A DNA stretch of 64,000 nt from Icerya purchasi (GCA_039619475.1 CM077115.1:444448792-444512791), one strand, 5' to 3'; positions 36,278-48,421 are shown, numbered from the stretch's first letter. The notes: generated by a model not told the origin, from the letters alone. Translations and numbers: made by a program.

Positions 36278-37003
36278 TGCTTTTTTACAAAAAATAAATA
36301 CCGACTTCAAGGTTTATTATAAAAATTTAAAAATGCACTAAAAAGTAAAAAATAATTACTCCCGATAAAATATATATATCAGAGTGATATAACTTAAGGT
36401 GATATCGTATTTCTTATACAACATTAATTTTTTGGAGTTGGAATTAAATTCATCTTAGGAACAATTTAATCAACATTTAATGCAGTTTTTAATTATTCTT
36501 TTAATATGAATTTGATGCCAACTCCAAAAAATTAATGTTGTATAAGAAATACGATATCACCTTAAGTTATATCACTCTGATATATATATTTTATCGGGAG
36601 TAATTATTTTTTACTTTTTAGTGCATTTTTAAATTTTTATAATAAACCTTGAAGTCGGTATTTATTTTTTGTAAAAAAGCATTTTATTTTTTACTTTTTA
36701 GTGCATTTTTATTCAATTAAATTAAAACATTTATTTCCACGGTAAAAACACCAAAAGCTACATTTCCATGGTAATTTGGCAAATTTATAGTATTTTAAGT
36801 CAAAAATCTAATCCGACGGTGAAAACAATCATGAATGAAAAGCATCCAAAAAGCTTTAATCTCCCGCATTATTAAGGATAACTCAAAAACTATCGATCAG
36901 ACCTTGATCAAATTTAAATGGGACCACATGACAAACACCACCTTTCAAATAAAAGAAGAATCATCAAAATCGGTTCATCTAGAAGAAAGTTCTGTGGTAA
37001 CAC

Positions 37004-37047
<44 letters not shown>

Positions 37048-37087
37048 AGTCGAATTGAATACCTCCTTCTTTTTTGAAGTCGGTTAA
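36274..37087. mobile_element. second copy of the foldback element, left arm truncated
   Basis: Nearly identical to 10445-11240: the inner palindrome (ATAAATACCGACTTCAAGG... and inverse) plus the complete right arm ending CTTTTTTGAAGTCGGTTAA at 37087. About 430 bp of the outer left arm is missing where it abuts the A-run at 36261-36277. The internal A-run of the right arm has grown to over 30 A (37008-37046). Confidence 0.88.
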
Positions 37088-40000
37088 AAAGTAATTTCTC
37101 GCTCATCGCCACTAACCTGTCTCTCACTTTTCCCATCGCTTCAACGCTAAAAAAGTACTTTTTGTGTTTTATCTTTTGTTCGAATAATGTGCGATTCAAA
37201 AAGATACTGAAAAACAAAACATGATCACTCTAAAAACTATACTGCAAAATCATCCGAATTTTTTCAAATTTTTTTAATCTCAACTTTGCGGTTGAAAAAA
37301 TCCCCCCCCCCCCCAAAGGGGGATTTCTTTCATATTTAAATTTTTTTCTTTTTTTAATCGGTTTTTTGATTTTCCCTGCAAGTGAAAATACTGATTTTTT
37401 TTTTTTTTTTTTTTTTTGTTGAGCGGCGTCTCAAGAAATTCAAATAATATAAAATTACACTTTTTACCCTATTTCGCGTTATATCATGGCCAATATGAGG
37501 TCTACACATTTCAGAAGTTCAAGTATGCACTCCACATAGTCTTCAAAGTAAACATCAATTTTTTTTTTCAGACTTTTTTTAAGGCCAGCTTTATCGGTGA
37601 AAAAGAACAACAGCTACTGCTCTCTCTGTTAATTGTTATTAACTCCGCATTCGGATAATTTCAAAATCGGCCTTTCACATTAATTTTTTTTCTTTTGTCT
37701 GGAATTCTTCGAGTATGTGAGGACTAAAAAAAGTTTTAAAGTTTTAAGCGCCATGCGAGTACAATACTTCAATACGGGGGAAATTTTTTTTATACCTCCT
37801 CAAATAATTCGAGAGAAAAGAAAATCAATTTTTAAACTGTTTTAATTAACAATTAACACTATAACACTGCCGTTATTTTTTCACTCACGTTTAACGGGGG
37901 AGGGAATACCTAATTTGTTTTGTAACGTATTAAATAAAAAAAAATAACCGAAGAATATCTAGTTTAAAAAAAGATTACTTCAAAATACACCGAAATATTT
38001 ACAAAGCTCTCTAGCGCGCGCGCAAAAATAAAAGAAAAACAAAAAAATACAAAAAGTTCTGCTGTGTTATCTTTGTGGTTTAATATTTAAAGCTTTATAC
38101 TTATTATCTTGTTTATACCGTTAATATTTTTCTTTTTTTTTTGCATTGATAAACTGTTTTATTTTTGCATACCGTCATTTTAACGTAATAAGTACTTTAT
38201 TGACACGTGAATTAAAATCAGGCGAAGGGTAAAATAGTACTTTATCTTTACTATTAAAATATGCGAGGGAATAATGTATAATTAATGTGCATAAATACGG
38301 AGCATCGCTGCCTCCATTAATAACTGTGGCACCATTTTATCAAATCCAAAAAGAGCGGTCTTGCTGATTACACGATTTTAGATATCTTACGCGTGATAAA
38401 TAATATATGATGGCTGGCGGCTACATGTCGGTAACATTTGATGCTACTAAATTCCATTTTTACAGTTGAAACTATACGAGTCATACAAAAAACACTATTA
38501 GCGTCGTAATGAATATAGAGCACCCCCCCCTCTGATGTGCTTTAGTGTTCATATGTCGTGATCGACCTCCTAATCTAACGATGTGTTTTTAGCAAGTCTT
38601 TCAGATAATGAACAACAAAAAACAATTCAGTTTTAAATAGGGAACAGTTATTGCTTCGGCCGAGATATGCTTTCTTATAAACATAAATTATATTAAACAA
38701 CGAATAAAAATCAATTTCAAATTTGGCATTGTCATTTATACGTTATTCTAAGATAATATACAGTGTAAAAGATCTTGTTTTCCTGCTACAATTACTTTTC
38801 TTCTACTTCGATGATTGAGGAATTTTCACAATTTTTATGTAAAGTCATTCTTTCAATTATTATGACAATTTCATCTTCATTCGAACGTAAGCGCTTTCCA
38901 AACAGTTTGCTGGTCCCATTTTGCCTAATCCCAGTTCGCTTAAAAATGAAATGGCACAGAAAAAAAAGTAATAATAATAATTAGAAAAAGTCAACTCGAC
39001 AGCACGAACATGTTTGGCAGGGTAGATGAAATGACAAAAAGGCGTTTGGAGCAAAACAAAAGCGATTGATCAAATCGCACAGTTGAAAAGAACATACGTG
39101 TGATTTGGGTACTGTAATTGCTGTCGTTTGATGGTAGTATTGGTAAAAAATGTGTACGGATATAATAGTATGGTAAATTTGCGGTATTTTTTTATTTCTC
39201 CGGTAAATAATTCGATATCGGAAATAAACAGACCTGTACGCCGACACTGAAATTAAAAGTTGCGCTTGTTTTTGGCTTTTTTTGATTTTTTTTTTGATTT
39301 TTTTTTTTTTTTTTTGGTCCTCAAAAAGTTTTGCTTGTCGGTAGCGGATGGAAGAAATTAATTCAAATGCTGCATTCCTCGAAAAAATAACTCGATTTTT
39401 ACTTTGCAATCTCATTATTCCGTTTTCAACATGCTGCGAATCACTGCATACTGGCTGCTTTACACCATGAAGCCGCAATTTGTTATTTGGGTCTTGTGCA
39501 CATTACCGTACTGAAGAAAACTGTAATTCAATTTCGAATATTACATGTTATTATCCCTAATGCATAAGAAACAAAGTTTAATATAATAAAAGATGTATAT
39601 CATTTATAAAATCGGGCAGGGATGTATATCTAAAATATTTGTAAATTTAAATATCGCAAATTACATTTTAAATAAAATGATGTTATTTAATTAGATTTTG
39701 GCAATAGTGAATAAAAAAATTGTTATTCATTGATAAATTGTTTTTCTTTTTAATTTTCTACAAAAAAAAATATATTTGGTTAATTACATATAGCGTCTGC
39801 TTATATTCTTTTTTTTTCCATTTTTTAATATTAAATCGTAATCCTATTATTAGCAGTTTATTGAATTAAGACATTTTAAATTGCATTTAAATTAACTCCT
39901 TCATGACAGCATTGGGTTTTTTAAGGGAATATTGATGTATGACAAATCCCCTTCGGTTATGATAGAACGTGTTTCTTTATTTTAATTCTTGAAAAATATT

Positions 40001-41665
40001 GGTTAAAGTATAAAATAAAGAACAAGTCCCAAAAATTTAAATTTTTTCACTGTGCCAGATGAATAACATTTTTCATGTCTTTTTTTTTTTTTTTTTTTGC
40101 ATTATAATTATGAAAGTTACTTGAAAAAAAAAATTCATTAGCCTAATAAATGTGACTAATTTTAAGTAGATTTTTTTTCAAAGTTCAACAGCGACCTAAT
40201 TAAGTTTCTAGGAAAGTTATTTATAGACCTTAAAATTCGATTTTAGAGGTATTTTTAACAAAGAACCTGGCCTTTTTATCTCTGTAGAACGGGGAGGGGG
40301 GGGATTCAGACACGTATAAAAATGCAAAAACCCCTTATTTTAACCATTTTTTGATCGACTGTCCGTATTTTCACTGCTGACCGTTTAGTAATACTTAGTT
40401 TTTATATTTGATTTTTTTTTTTTACACTGAAATTTCTTTTTTTAATCTTTGTTCGAAAAAATCATCGCGGGTATTTTAACTAACCTTTTCTTGGCTAAAA
40501 ATGTTAATTGAAATCAAAGCAAAGCGAAAACAAGTATGGAACTTTTCATTAGGCTGAACTTTTTTACATACATATTGTTTCGTAAATTAAAGTATACCAT
40601 TAGATCAATAAGTTACTTATGCTTAATAAATCTGTATTAACTTTACCTTTCATTTATTAACTTTTTCGGTTTCTTGCTCTGCTTCTTTTTAAGATTTAAA
40701 AATAAAATACCTAAAAACCCAAATTCTTAAGCCCAAAAAAAAAAAAAAAATTATTCTCTGTTTGTTTTTTAACGAGGAATTTTTGGATATAAAACTAGCC
40801 ATACATGCGCTTTGTTCTCAATTTGTAATAAAAACATTTTTTTTTTTTTTTTTTTTTTTAATGGGTTCGTCGACATGGACATTGGCCCAAGAACAGTGGA
40901 ATAGAGAGAAAAGAGAGACTCAGATCCTTACACGATCAGAGATAGCTGACAGAAAAGAATCAAGAGCTAGAATAACCGAAGGAGACAGAAGAGAGAGAAT
41001 GAATGAAGCACAGTATGGAGCGAGAATACCATTTTGTTCGCTTACCTTTACCTAAAACAATTTTTTCCCCTTTTTTTTCTGGAACTCGAAATTTTAATAT
41101 ACATGTCATAACTAAATATATCAATAAAGCTTTTCTTAAACTGACTGATAACACGGGTAGGATTTATACAGCACTGGATTTCGAATAGAATAACTTGCAA
41201 ATATCGGAGTTTTTGTATATTTACATTTATTAATACATTTTCAATAGCAGTTTTTCACTTCTGATTTTCATGTAAACGTTTTTGTTGTTTTCCGAATAAA
41301 AAAAAAAAAAAAAAAATCTCCAACAGTGGAATGCTGCGTTTAGTCTTTTATAGCTGCCCACAACTGTTCATCACAGTGGAGCTTGACTCAGAAAATCACC
41401 TTTTTACATTGTAGTGTGAAGAATTCGACAATTATGACGCGTTGTTGCCAATACGAAATCATTCGTAAGCTTGCCTGTTTTGTTTTTTTTGTTTATCTGC
41501 TGAATAAGCGAAATCCTAAATTTAGGCGAACATGTGTTAGGTAGAGCATTTTAAAGAAGGAAACGAACATCTTTTTTTGAATCGCGTATTATTCGGATAA
41601 AAAATAAAACGCAAAAACTGCACTTTAGCGTTGATGTCGTAAAAGTTACTGGTGACGAGTAAGAA
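37088..41665. other. no gene recognised (intron 2 in the model)
   Basis: AT-rich with many T/A homopolymers and C13AAAG5 at 37302-37322. The longest frame (minus, 38981-39478, 165 codons) contains a poly-Lys stretch from a T-run and no recognisable motif. The frame at 40762-41055 (plus) is likewise unexplained and probably not coding. Confidence 0.4.
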
Positions 41666-41729
41666 TTTTTTTTTTTTTTTGGTGTACCAACATTTTCCAA
41701 TAGGCATTTTGTAAAATACGGTGAGGTAG
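41666..41729 (-). repeat. short poly(A)-tailed repeat, copy 2
   Basis: Reverse complement reads ACCTCACCGTATTTTACAAA...AATGTTGGTACACC then A15, close to 36211-36277. It lies 130 bp upstream of exon 3. Confidence 0.55.
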
Positions 41730-41859
41730 CATTTGATTAACCGAGGGAATATCTAAATCGCCCGATTAGAAAAATTTCCGCATTATTCTAATAAATTATA
41801 TAGTTTTTATTGTGATAATAAACGTTCTCTTTTTGTTGACCTCTCTTTTTGCTCATTAG

Positions 41860-41930
41860 GGTTCTCGAAGAATACTTCGTCCAGTTCGCCGGATTAAAAG
41901 AAACGAAAAAAAAGTGTCACCTAAAGCGAT
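41860..41930 (+). CDS. candidate exon 3 of the uncharacterised gene (basic segment)
   Basis: 71 nt between a strong pyrimidine-rich acceptor (CTCTCTTTTTGCTCATTAG) and a consensus donor AT|GTAAGT. In phase 0 it encodes GSRRILRPVRRIKRN followed by EKKVSPKA and two bases (AT) of a split Ile codon completed by the first T of the next exon. The Arg/Lys cluster suggests nuclear localisation or nucleic-acid binding, an inference from composition only. It also holds RxxL-type motifs (RRIL), which are too common to interpret. A second frame is open but would terminate at once in the next exon, so this frame is the consistent one. Confidence 0.55.
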
Positions 41931-42349
41931 GTAAGTAAATAAATTGCATAATTTCGTTTTATTAAGTTCAAGTTGTGTAAATGTGAAAAATGAACTAAAG
42001 TTTCGTCAGATAAATCTCTGCGGAGATGACCTCAATAACTTACTTCCTCTTATTTTAATCATTGGACTTCTTAGGACATATCACTGAACAGTGAATCAAT
42101 AATACTTCATCTTGGTTAGTACTAATTTTCTGTCATGAGAATACTTAAATTCTCCCGTTACTGATTCCTCTTCTACCATTTCTTATAATGCAGTTTTAAT
42201 CGCTCAATTCTCGATCAGCGTGTTTTGCATCTTGATTAGGATTTCAATCGATCCCGAAGGACTTCTGATTTAGAAATCGATTTTCATTTCCGAATTCGAT
42301 TATTCCCGTCTTTACAACTCGATCGGCAAGGACATACTGCGAACATCCC

Positions 42350-42350
<1 letters not shown>
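41931..42350. other. no gene recognised (start of intron 3)
   Basis: Ordinary AT-rich sequence after the exon 3 donor. Confidence 0.4.
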
Positions 42351-42380
<30 letters not shown>

Positions 42381-42411
42381 CTTCTTCTTCTTCTTCTTCT
42401 TCTTCTTCTTC
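42351..42411. repeat. (CTT)n, i.e. (GAA)n on the minus strand
   Basis: About 20 uninterrupted CTT units. It is the tail of the LINE fragment that adjoins it. Confidence 0.97.
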
Positions 42412-42460
42412 ATTAGCCATTATCAGTCCACTGCTGGACGAAGGCTTCGCCCAATTTTCA
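42412..42460 (-). mobile_element. LINE 3' terminus with (GAA)n tail
   Basis: Minus strand reads GCCTTCGTCCAGCAGTGGAC, translating AFVQQWTDNG before a stop, then runs into the GAA tail. Sequences translating QQWTDNG-like just before a short-repeat tail are a known hallmark of RTE-like LINE ends in arthropods. Only this end is recognisable. Confidence 0.5.
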
Positions 42461-42772
42461 CATGTGTTATTAAATGCCCCTCACTACAGTTTATTTTTCC
42501 TCTTGCTTCCTCGTTGTGTAGTACTCCTCTGTCATCTTTTCGGTTATATTTGTATTTCCGTTCCGTTGTGCGCTAGTAACTTTTACTAAAAGTTACACTA
42601 AACTTTTCCCTCTACACTGACACTTACTTACCTATTTACATCGGTTATTCGTTCTGCTCATCCTCCTGTTTTTAATCTCTTCGCCACCAATTCGGTTATT
42701 ATAAGTTATAACTTTCGACGCGTCTTTTTTATTGTATACATCCGAGTATTTTTTTTGCTTCTTTTTATGTAG

Positions 42773-42808
<36 letters not shown>

Positions 42809-42861
42809 GTAGTATTATTATTATTATTAGTAGTATTATTATTATTATTATTATTATTATT
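42773..42861. repeat. (TTA)n microsatellite
   Basis: About 90 bp of TTA units with TAG/TAGTAG interruptions at regular positions. Confidence 0.95.
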
Positions 42862-44202
42862 TTAACAGAATGTTGTATCAACCCCCGTACTTCTAACCCT
42901 TGTTGTTGCACATAATGGCCAGATTTATATGTATGATAAATGAAATAAATAGATAATACATATTAATTTTTGTGCTCAACTCGAAAGCATGTCAGTGTTT
43001 TCGTTGTCAGTGTTCCGAATAAAATGTAACTTTGTTATCGTTACACTTTCTTCGTCGACTTTTATTAATTTTTCTTCGTTATTTACACCTTTTCTTCGCA
43101 TAAAATTTGGTGCAAAAATTCAATTTTGAAAAATTAGATTATACATATATTTTCTTATCTAAATATTAGGAGAGAGTTTTTTAATCTAAATGGGGGCGTA
43201 TAGTAAAGCGTAATCTTATAAAATCCTTTTATGTAATAATTCAACGCAAATATGATGATGGTCATTTGACCACCCCGAAATTTGTCGAATTTTAATAAAA
43301 TCATAAATTTTTGTGTGATTTACGTGTTAACCGGTTATATTTTAGACAATTAAAGAGTGATTTATAGAAATGAGTGTAATCATATGATCAACATATAATA
43401 TTATGCTTTTCCTGAATTAACACATTGTTATTGATAATACTAAAACTACAATAATATAATAATTATAATGATTTTGACGCTTTTCAAAATTAAAGGCTTT
43501 ATAATTACGGAATGTTACTAAAACAATATTTCGTGACCGTGAAAGAACTTCAAAATGGGTCTGAATTAAGTGTAATTAATTTATTATGTTAATTAAGGTT
43601 TGTTTCGGTATTCTTAAAATTTCTTGAATTTAAAATTATTATAATACAGGTTCGATATCGTGTGTGCTTTAGTATTTCGAGATTTTTCTTGTGGCCGCTC
43701 GTATTTACTGCGCTATTCCGTATCATTGCTGTGTCCGAATCATTGTTTTCATGCTTCTAATTGCATTTGGCGGAACTTGAAATTTATTTTATCCTTTTGT
43801 TTCGTTTTTTTATCAGTCGCAATAGTTTATGTTTTTGTTAATGATGGACGTAACTGTTTAACGGCTGAAATATTTTTTTTTTTTTTTTTTTTAATTTTTC
43901 ATTCTTTTTTTAATCGTTTGTTATAAGTAAAATTACTTTGCCGGTTACGGCGAGTTAATTTATTAACTTGTTTACTTCTAGAAAGTTGAATTATTTTAGT
44001 GCTTTGGGTCTGCAAAATATTTAAGTTGTTTCATTTGTAAAAATTAAATTTTATTTACGCAGAACTGTTTTGACAAAGTTAATGATTCCAAAAAAAAAAA
44101 TAATTACTGACACTGACTAAAATAAATGGGCTTATATATAAATTTTGTACAAGTAATGTACACATGTATATAATGAAAATGTTATTATTACAATATTAAA
44201 AA

Positions 44203-44233
<31 letters not shown>

Positions 44234-44276
44234 TATACTCGTTATGTGTGTATATATATATATGTACACATAGTAC
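42862..44276. other. AT-rich, no gene recognised
   Basis: T-run at 43871-43891, TA repeat at 44211-44237. The frame 43660-43926 has no recognisable domain. Confidence 0.4.
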
Positions 44277-44545
44277 GGCCAGAAGTTCTGTCAGTACTTT
44301 AAACACAAATTACGACATAACAGAGCAATGGAGACCCAATAAAAATTATATTTTCGAAAAGTAGATGAAAAAAGGCTATAAAACTATGATTCAAATTATT
44401 CGAAATGTCCGCCTTCAGCGGCGACACATTTACGAAGACGTCGTGGCCATTCGTCTATGGAATTACGAATCGTGTCCAATGGAAAATTCTTTACAGTTTT
44501 CCTGATATAGATTTCTTGAGTGCGTCGACATTTCGGTGACTTTTC
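44277..44545 (-). mobile_element. Tc1/mariner-type 3' fragment
   Basis: The minus strand encodes IRNSIDEWPRRLRKCVAAEG followed by GHFE, the typical C-terminal end of a Tc1/mariner-superfamily transposase, after YIRKTVKNFPLD. The outer end TACGGCCAGAAGTTCTGTC looks like a terminal repeat at a TA site. Its other side is joined directly to the Helitron fragment, so one interrupted the other. Confidence 0.6.
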
Positions 44546-44574
44546 GCGCATGCCACCGCTTCTTATTCACCTTT

Positions 44575-45960
44575 AAATGGTCCTCTCCTATCAAGATTGT
44601 TGCTTCTCCGATGTCGCTCATTATTTTTTTTCGTCGCAAAGCTTGTGATCTGATTGATACTTCGTAACATGATAATTGGCGCGCCGGTTTTCAGTTACAT
44701 ACAGTGGAATCCCTGGCAAATCGGGTGAATTCAAAAATTCTATTGGATAATTAACCATTTCATCATCGGGGCTTCCACAGCGGTGTCGACGGATTTGTAT
44801 GTGACGGCCTCGCTTGTAATATTGTTCAGTTCGTAAACGTTTTAGTTCTAGGCGGCAAGAATAGCTCATTCACACAGCCAATCGTGATTCTTATAATTAG
44901 TTTGAATATTGGGAAATATTTTTTCAACCAATTCTTCTTTTGACATCGCTAAATTCCCGACGTTATGAGGAAATGAAATTCATCCTGAGGTCGGATCAAC
45001 CGGTGGCATCTTTCCATTCGCAATTTCCAGTAATTGATGTAAGAATATCTCACGGCTGATCTCTCACGCAGATTTGTAGTTGATTTCAACGTCTTTACAT
45101 GACAAAGCACATTATTTGAAGCAAGCATTTATTTCACCCGTTCGTGTCGATCGAGCAGTTACAGGTAATATTTGCCTGAAATGTCCTACAAGGAATATTA
45201 ATAGTCTGGTATTTTCACGTCAATCTTGCAGTGATCGATCGAGGATTTTTTTTTGCGCCATTGTACATTCATCCTAAACGATAAGTTTGCATTTCTGCAA
45301 TACTTTTCCCGTGCTAGATGCTTTGGAAATGTTGCACGTAAGAGTTTCAATGGATTGCATGATCAATGGAAATTTCAAAGCGAAACGAGCAGTTCTTCCA
45401 CCTAGTAGCAATATCGCATCTATTCCGAGGACGACGTCAGAGGTAAAGCTGTGCTATTCTCTGGGATTGAATTGCTGCCGGAATCAATGTAATTAGGAAT
45501 GTTTTACCAGTTCCTCCCGACGCGTGTAAGAAGTTTTCTCCAACCCCGTTATTGACAGTTTACATTATGTGATCCCTCATTTTTGCTCAAGCGTTAGCTT
45601 AGGCAAAAATTTTATATTACAACGCAATTCTACATCGAACGAAGCAGCATAAAATCGATTTAGTGATGGTATTCCCAATCGATAGAGAACTTTGTTCGAG
45701 ATTTCAAAGCATAAATCTTTAATCATTATCAACGTTTCTTGTTTATTTCTTTTGTGAAATCCACGTTCGTATTTGAATTTTCTTCTCGCATTGGACAGTA
45801 TCTTCAGTCATGTGCGATTTACATTTCTTCCGTAACTCTGTTAGAGATGAAGGAGAGAAAGTGGTGTCGATGTGGTGATTGCAAACCAGAAACGAATTCG
45901 ATTTGGATGTGACGTGTCGCACGCGTTATTAATCTATACATCCCAGTGTCGGTCGTTCTT
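44575..45960 (-). mobile_element. Helitron helicase fragment (PIF1-like)
   Basis: Minus strand, broken frames in the order of a Helitron helicase: FAITTSTPLSPSSLTELRKK and CKSHMTEDTV (about 45800-45900), IMIKDLCFEISNKVLYRLGI then PSLNRFYAASFDVELR (about 45630-45730), Walker A SGGTGKTFLIT (about 45490-45525), HQLLEIANGKMPP, SKEELVEKIFPNIQTNYKNH then DWLCE (about 44880-44960), and VNYPIEFLNSPDLPGIPLYV in the frame 44621-44869. Rolling-circle transposons encode this helicase fused to a Rep endonuclease (established); the Rep part is not seen. Multiple frameshifts. Confidence 0.85.
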
Positions 45961-46318
45961 CAATAAATTCAGAGCTTGACATATACTACGGAAAATTATA
46001 TGATATAACGCCGTTGACAGTCAATAGCTGCCGAAAAGCATACTTTTTGACTTGAGCAATATTTATGCTGCTTCCACCCCTAAAGCTAACACGTTCGCTA
46101 ACGTGTTATGGAAACACTTTTACGTGAAAAAAAAATGGAATACATGGCAAAATCGTGCAAAGGTATAAGAGAGCTAACATGTTAGTTCTAGGTCTGGAAG
46201 CAGTATTACTGTAGCGTGCTTTACTTTTACGTTCAACAGATGGCGCTGCAATAGGCCAAACAGAATATCAGCTGAAAATAATTCCACTCTATTTATTTTT
46301 AAGCGCGTTACCGAGAGG
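45961..46318. other. no gene recognised
   Basis: Spacer between the Helitron fragment and the next element; may hold further, unrecognised Helitron sequence. Confidence 0.35.
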
Positions 46319-47059
46319 CAGTAGCGGACTAAGCCCGTCAGAGGCCCGGGGCGGCAAAGATAAATGAGGCCCCCAGTTTAAGAAGTTGATGTAATTTTAC
46401 AAACATTTTATTCAGTTCACATTTGTATGTATAAGTGTTTATGTTTATTTAGTTAAAATCTTGCAAGTGAAGTTTAAATTCGACTTAAATAAACATACAT
46501 AGAATATGGATATGGATGAAGAAAATAAAATACGAATCGATCGGCAAAAAAAAATCAATTAGTAAAAATAAAGTAATAGATAGTTTTTTTATTTTCAGTA
46601 TGTAGTTATTATAGCATATTATATTTCGTGCCTTCATTTTACTGAACTCCTCAATAACTTCAATGAAATAAATTTCTTTTGAAACTTTTCTTTCAATTGA
46701 AAGCACGGACATTACTATCTATATTATATCTATAATGATAAGATAACCTTTAGCAAAGGGCCGAGGATAGTAAAAAAGATACAAAGTGCAATACATAAGT
46801 GAAACTGGAACGAAAACTGTATAGACATTAGAAAGATTAGCAGTAGTAGTAATTTTATTTCAAAAATTGTAAATTACTGGTACAGGCTGTATTTATTTAT
46901 TCGTATTTTATCTGTACGGGATGATATTTGTATGGGACCTCCCAACTCCAAACCACCTCTTAGATAGGTACTAAGCATATTTTTAAAGCTTTGTTTAGGA
47001 TTTGATCAAGGAAACATGGAGGCGTTTAGAGGCCCCCAGAACCTGATGCCCGGGGCGGG
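46319..47059. mobile_element. hAT-like non-autonomous element with 8-bp target duplication
   Basis: CCGAGAGG at 46311-46318 and 47060-47067 are identical 8-bp flanks, the size produced by hAT transposases. The left end CAGTAGCGGACTAAGCCC resembles hAT-type termini; the right end is GC-rich (GATGCCCGGGGCGGG) but is not a clear inverse of the left, and GCCCGGGGCGG is present at both ends in direct orientation. AT-rich interior without transposase. Confidence 0.5.
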
Positions 47060-47067
47060 CCGAGAGG

Positions 47068-47841
47068 TATTATTAAAACACGCGTATATTCAAATGCAAC
47101 ACTGTACCGAAATTTCGAAATAACCGATGAAGAACTTTCAGAGACCTGAACAAACGAATCTTTCCATTTATACATAAAGTAAGTAAAGCAAGTCCCATAC
47201 CCTTTACAGGGCGTCAGGGATTGTGAAGTTGAAGATCACAATGTACCAGCCCAACGGCACTTATGAAAGTATGGGGGGGGGGGCAGTTCCTTTCTCTCGA
47301 CCGTTGTTACTTTCCCAGGTTTCTCTGGTACCCAATTATTTTGGTCCGGGTAAACGTGGGAGCGCTTCGGATCCGGAACGAGACAAGTCTCGAACCCGTG
47401 ACACCTCTGATTTGGTAGTCAAGCACCTTCTAGGCTACCGCGCTGCCACATTTATACACATATATGTATGTATGTTTTTTTAATATACTGTTAAAGTAGG
47501 CATATGGTGAGAACTGACGGAAAAACAAATATGTTAATATTAATAATTTCCAGAAAAATCACATCCAATGGCGATATATAATAATCGCAGTCCGACACAA
47601 TCCTTTATATGATTAGCGATAATGTATTTAGAAATTTCGGCGCTATATTTAATCTATCGTATAAAAGAACTAGAGAATCGCTGTGTATTCGGTTTTGTTG
47701 TTGTCATTTCTACCAATTTATTTTGCCTATCCAAAGATTTCCATCTTTGCATTATGTTGATTATGTTGATTATTTATTTATAGTTTTTCAATCGTGAGAC
47801 GCTTTATAACATACTTGATTTTCCAAATTTTGTTCCGACAG
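47068..47841. other. SINE-containing intron 3 sequence
   Basis: Besides the tRNA-like SINE (47200-47450) nothing coding is recognised; a G11 run is at 47273-47283. Confidence 0.4.
47200..47450 (-). mobile_element. tRNA-related SINE, second type
   Basis: Minus-strand head has an A-box-like TGGCAGCGCGGTAG (complement of about 47435-47448) and B box GGGTTCGAGAC (complement of 47387-47397). A body runs to a GC-rich part near 47220. Its head differs from the SINE at 32300-32733. A fragment of the same head is at 59622-59652. Confidence 0.6.
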
Positions 47842-48043
47842 TTTGCCAAGAATGAATGGATTATCTAAAGACGATATGTACGTTGACGGTCCGATGGGTA
47901 GAGTGCGTGCGCCGATACGTTTTAACAGCCTTACTAATCAAGCTATGCGAGAGATAGCTATAATGGAAGATCTGAATTTAGAACTTCAGCAGTTGGCATT
48001 AGATGGTAATATGAATAAATGGTATGAACAGCATCAAGAAGAG
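47842..48043 (+). CDS. exon 4 of the uncharacterised gene (largest exon)
   Basis: 202 nt between acceptor TTTTGTTCCGACAG and donor GAAGAG|GTAAATC. One base completes the split codon from exon 3, then 67 codons follow and the exon ends in phase 0. Residues 48-114 of the model begin LPRMNGLSKDDMYVDGPMGR and continue through VRAPIRFNSL to a leucine- and glutamate-rich, probably helical stretch (MREIAIMEDLNLELQQLALD) and a Trp/His/Gln-rich end (NKWYEQHQEE). Composition and codon use are clearly protein-like and unlike the surrounding AT-rich DNA. A 36-bp minisatellite starts about 160 bp downstream in the intron. Family unknown. Confidence 0.75.
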
Positions 48044-48205
48044 GTAAATCTCTATTGATATCTTTATATATGTATATGGATATGCGGGTAGATGTGTGTG
48101 TATGTGTGTGCGCGCGTGCGTGCGTGCGTGCACATTCATGTCTGTAGATAAATAAATATTAGCAAACTTTCGAAGTTAACCATTTCTCTAGCGCGAGAAC
48201 AAATA
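48044..48205. repeat. (TG)/(GTGC) simple repeat after exon 4
   Basis: TGTGTGTATGTGTGTGCGCG followed by four GTGC units at about 48091-48132. Confidence 0.85.
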
Positions 48206-48421
48206 TTTTTAAATAATTTTTGTTTTTGTCTACCTGATTAATTTTTAAATAATTTTTGTTTTTGTCTACCTGATTAATTTTTAAATAATTTTTATTTTTG
48301 TCTACCTGATTAATTTTTAAATAATTTTTGTTTTTGTCTACCTGATTAATTTTTAAATAATTTTTATTTTTGTCTACCTGATTAATTTTTAAATAATTTT
48401 TGTTTGTGTCTACCTGATTAA
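48206..48421. repeat. 36-bp minisatellite, six units
   Basis: Unit TTTTTAAATAATTTTT(G/A) plus TTTTTGTCTACCTGATTAA, 36 bp, repeated exactly six times. The variable base runs G, G, A, G, A, G; unit 6 has one more change. Units 2-3 and 4-5 are the same pair, suggesting a two-unit duplication. Confidence 0.97.

Noticed and set aside
38981..39478. 165-codon minus-strand open frame
   Set aside because: Longest frame without a match, but it contains a poly-Lys run from a T tract, has no recognisable domain and no splice or conservation support.
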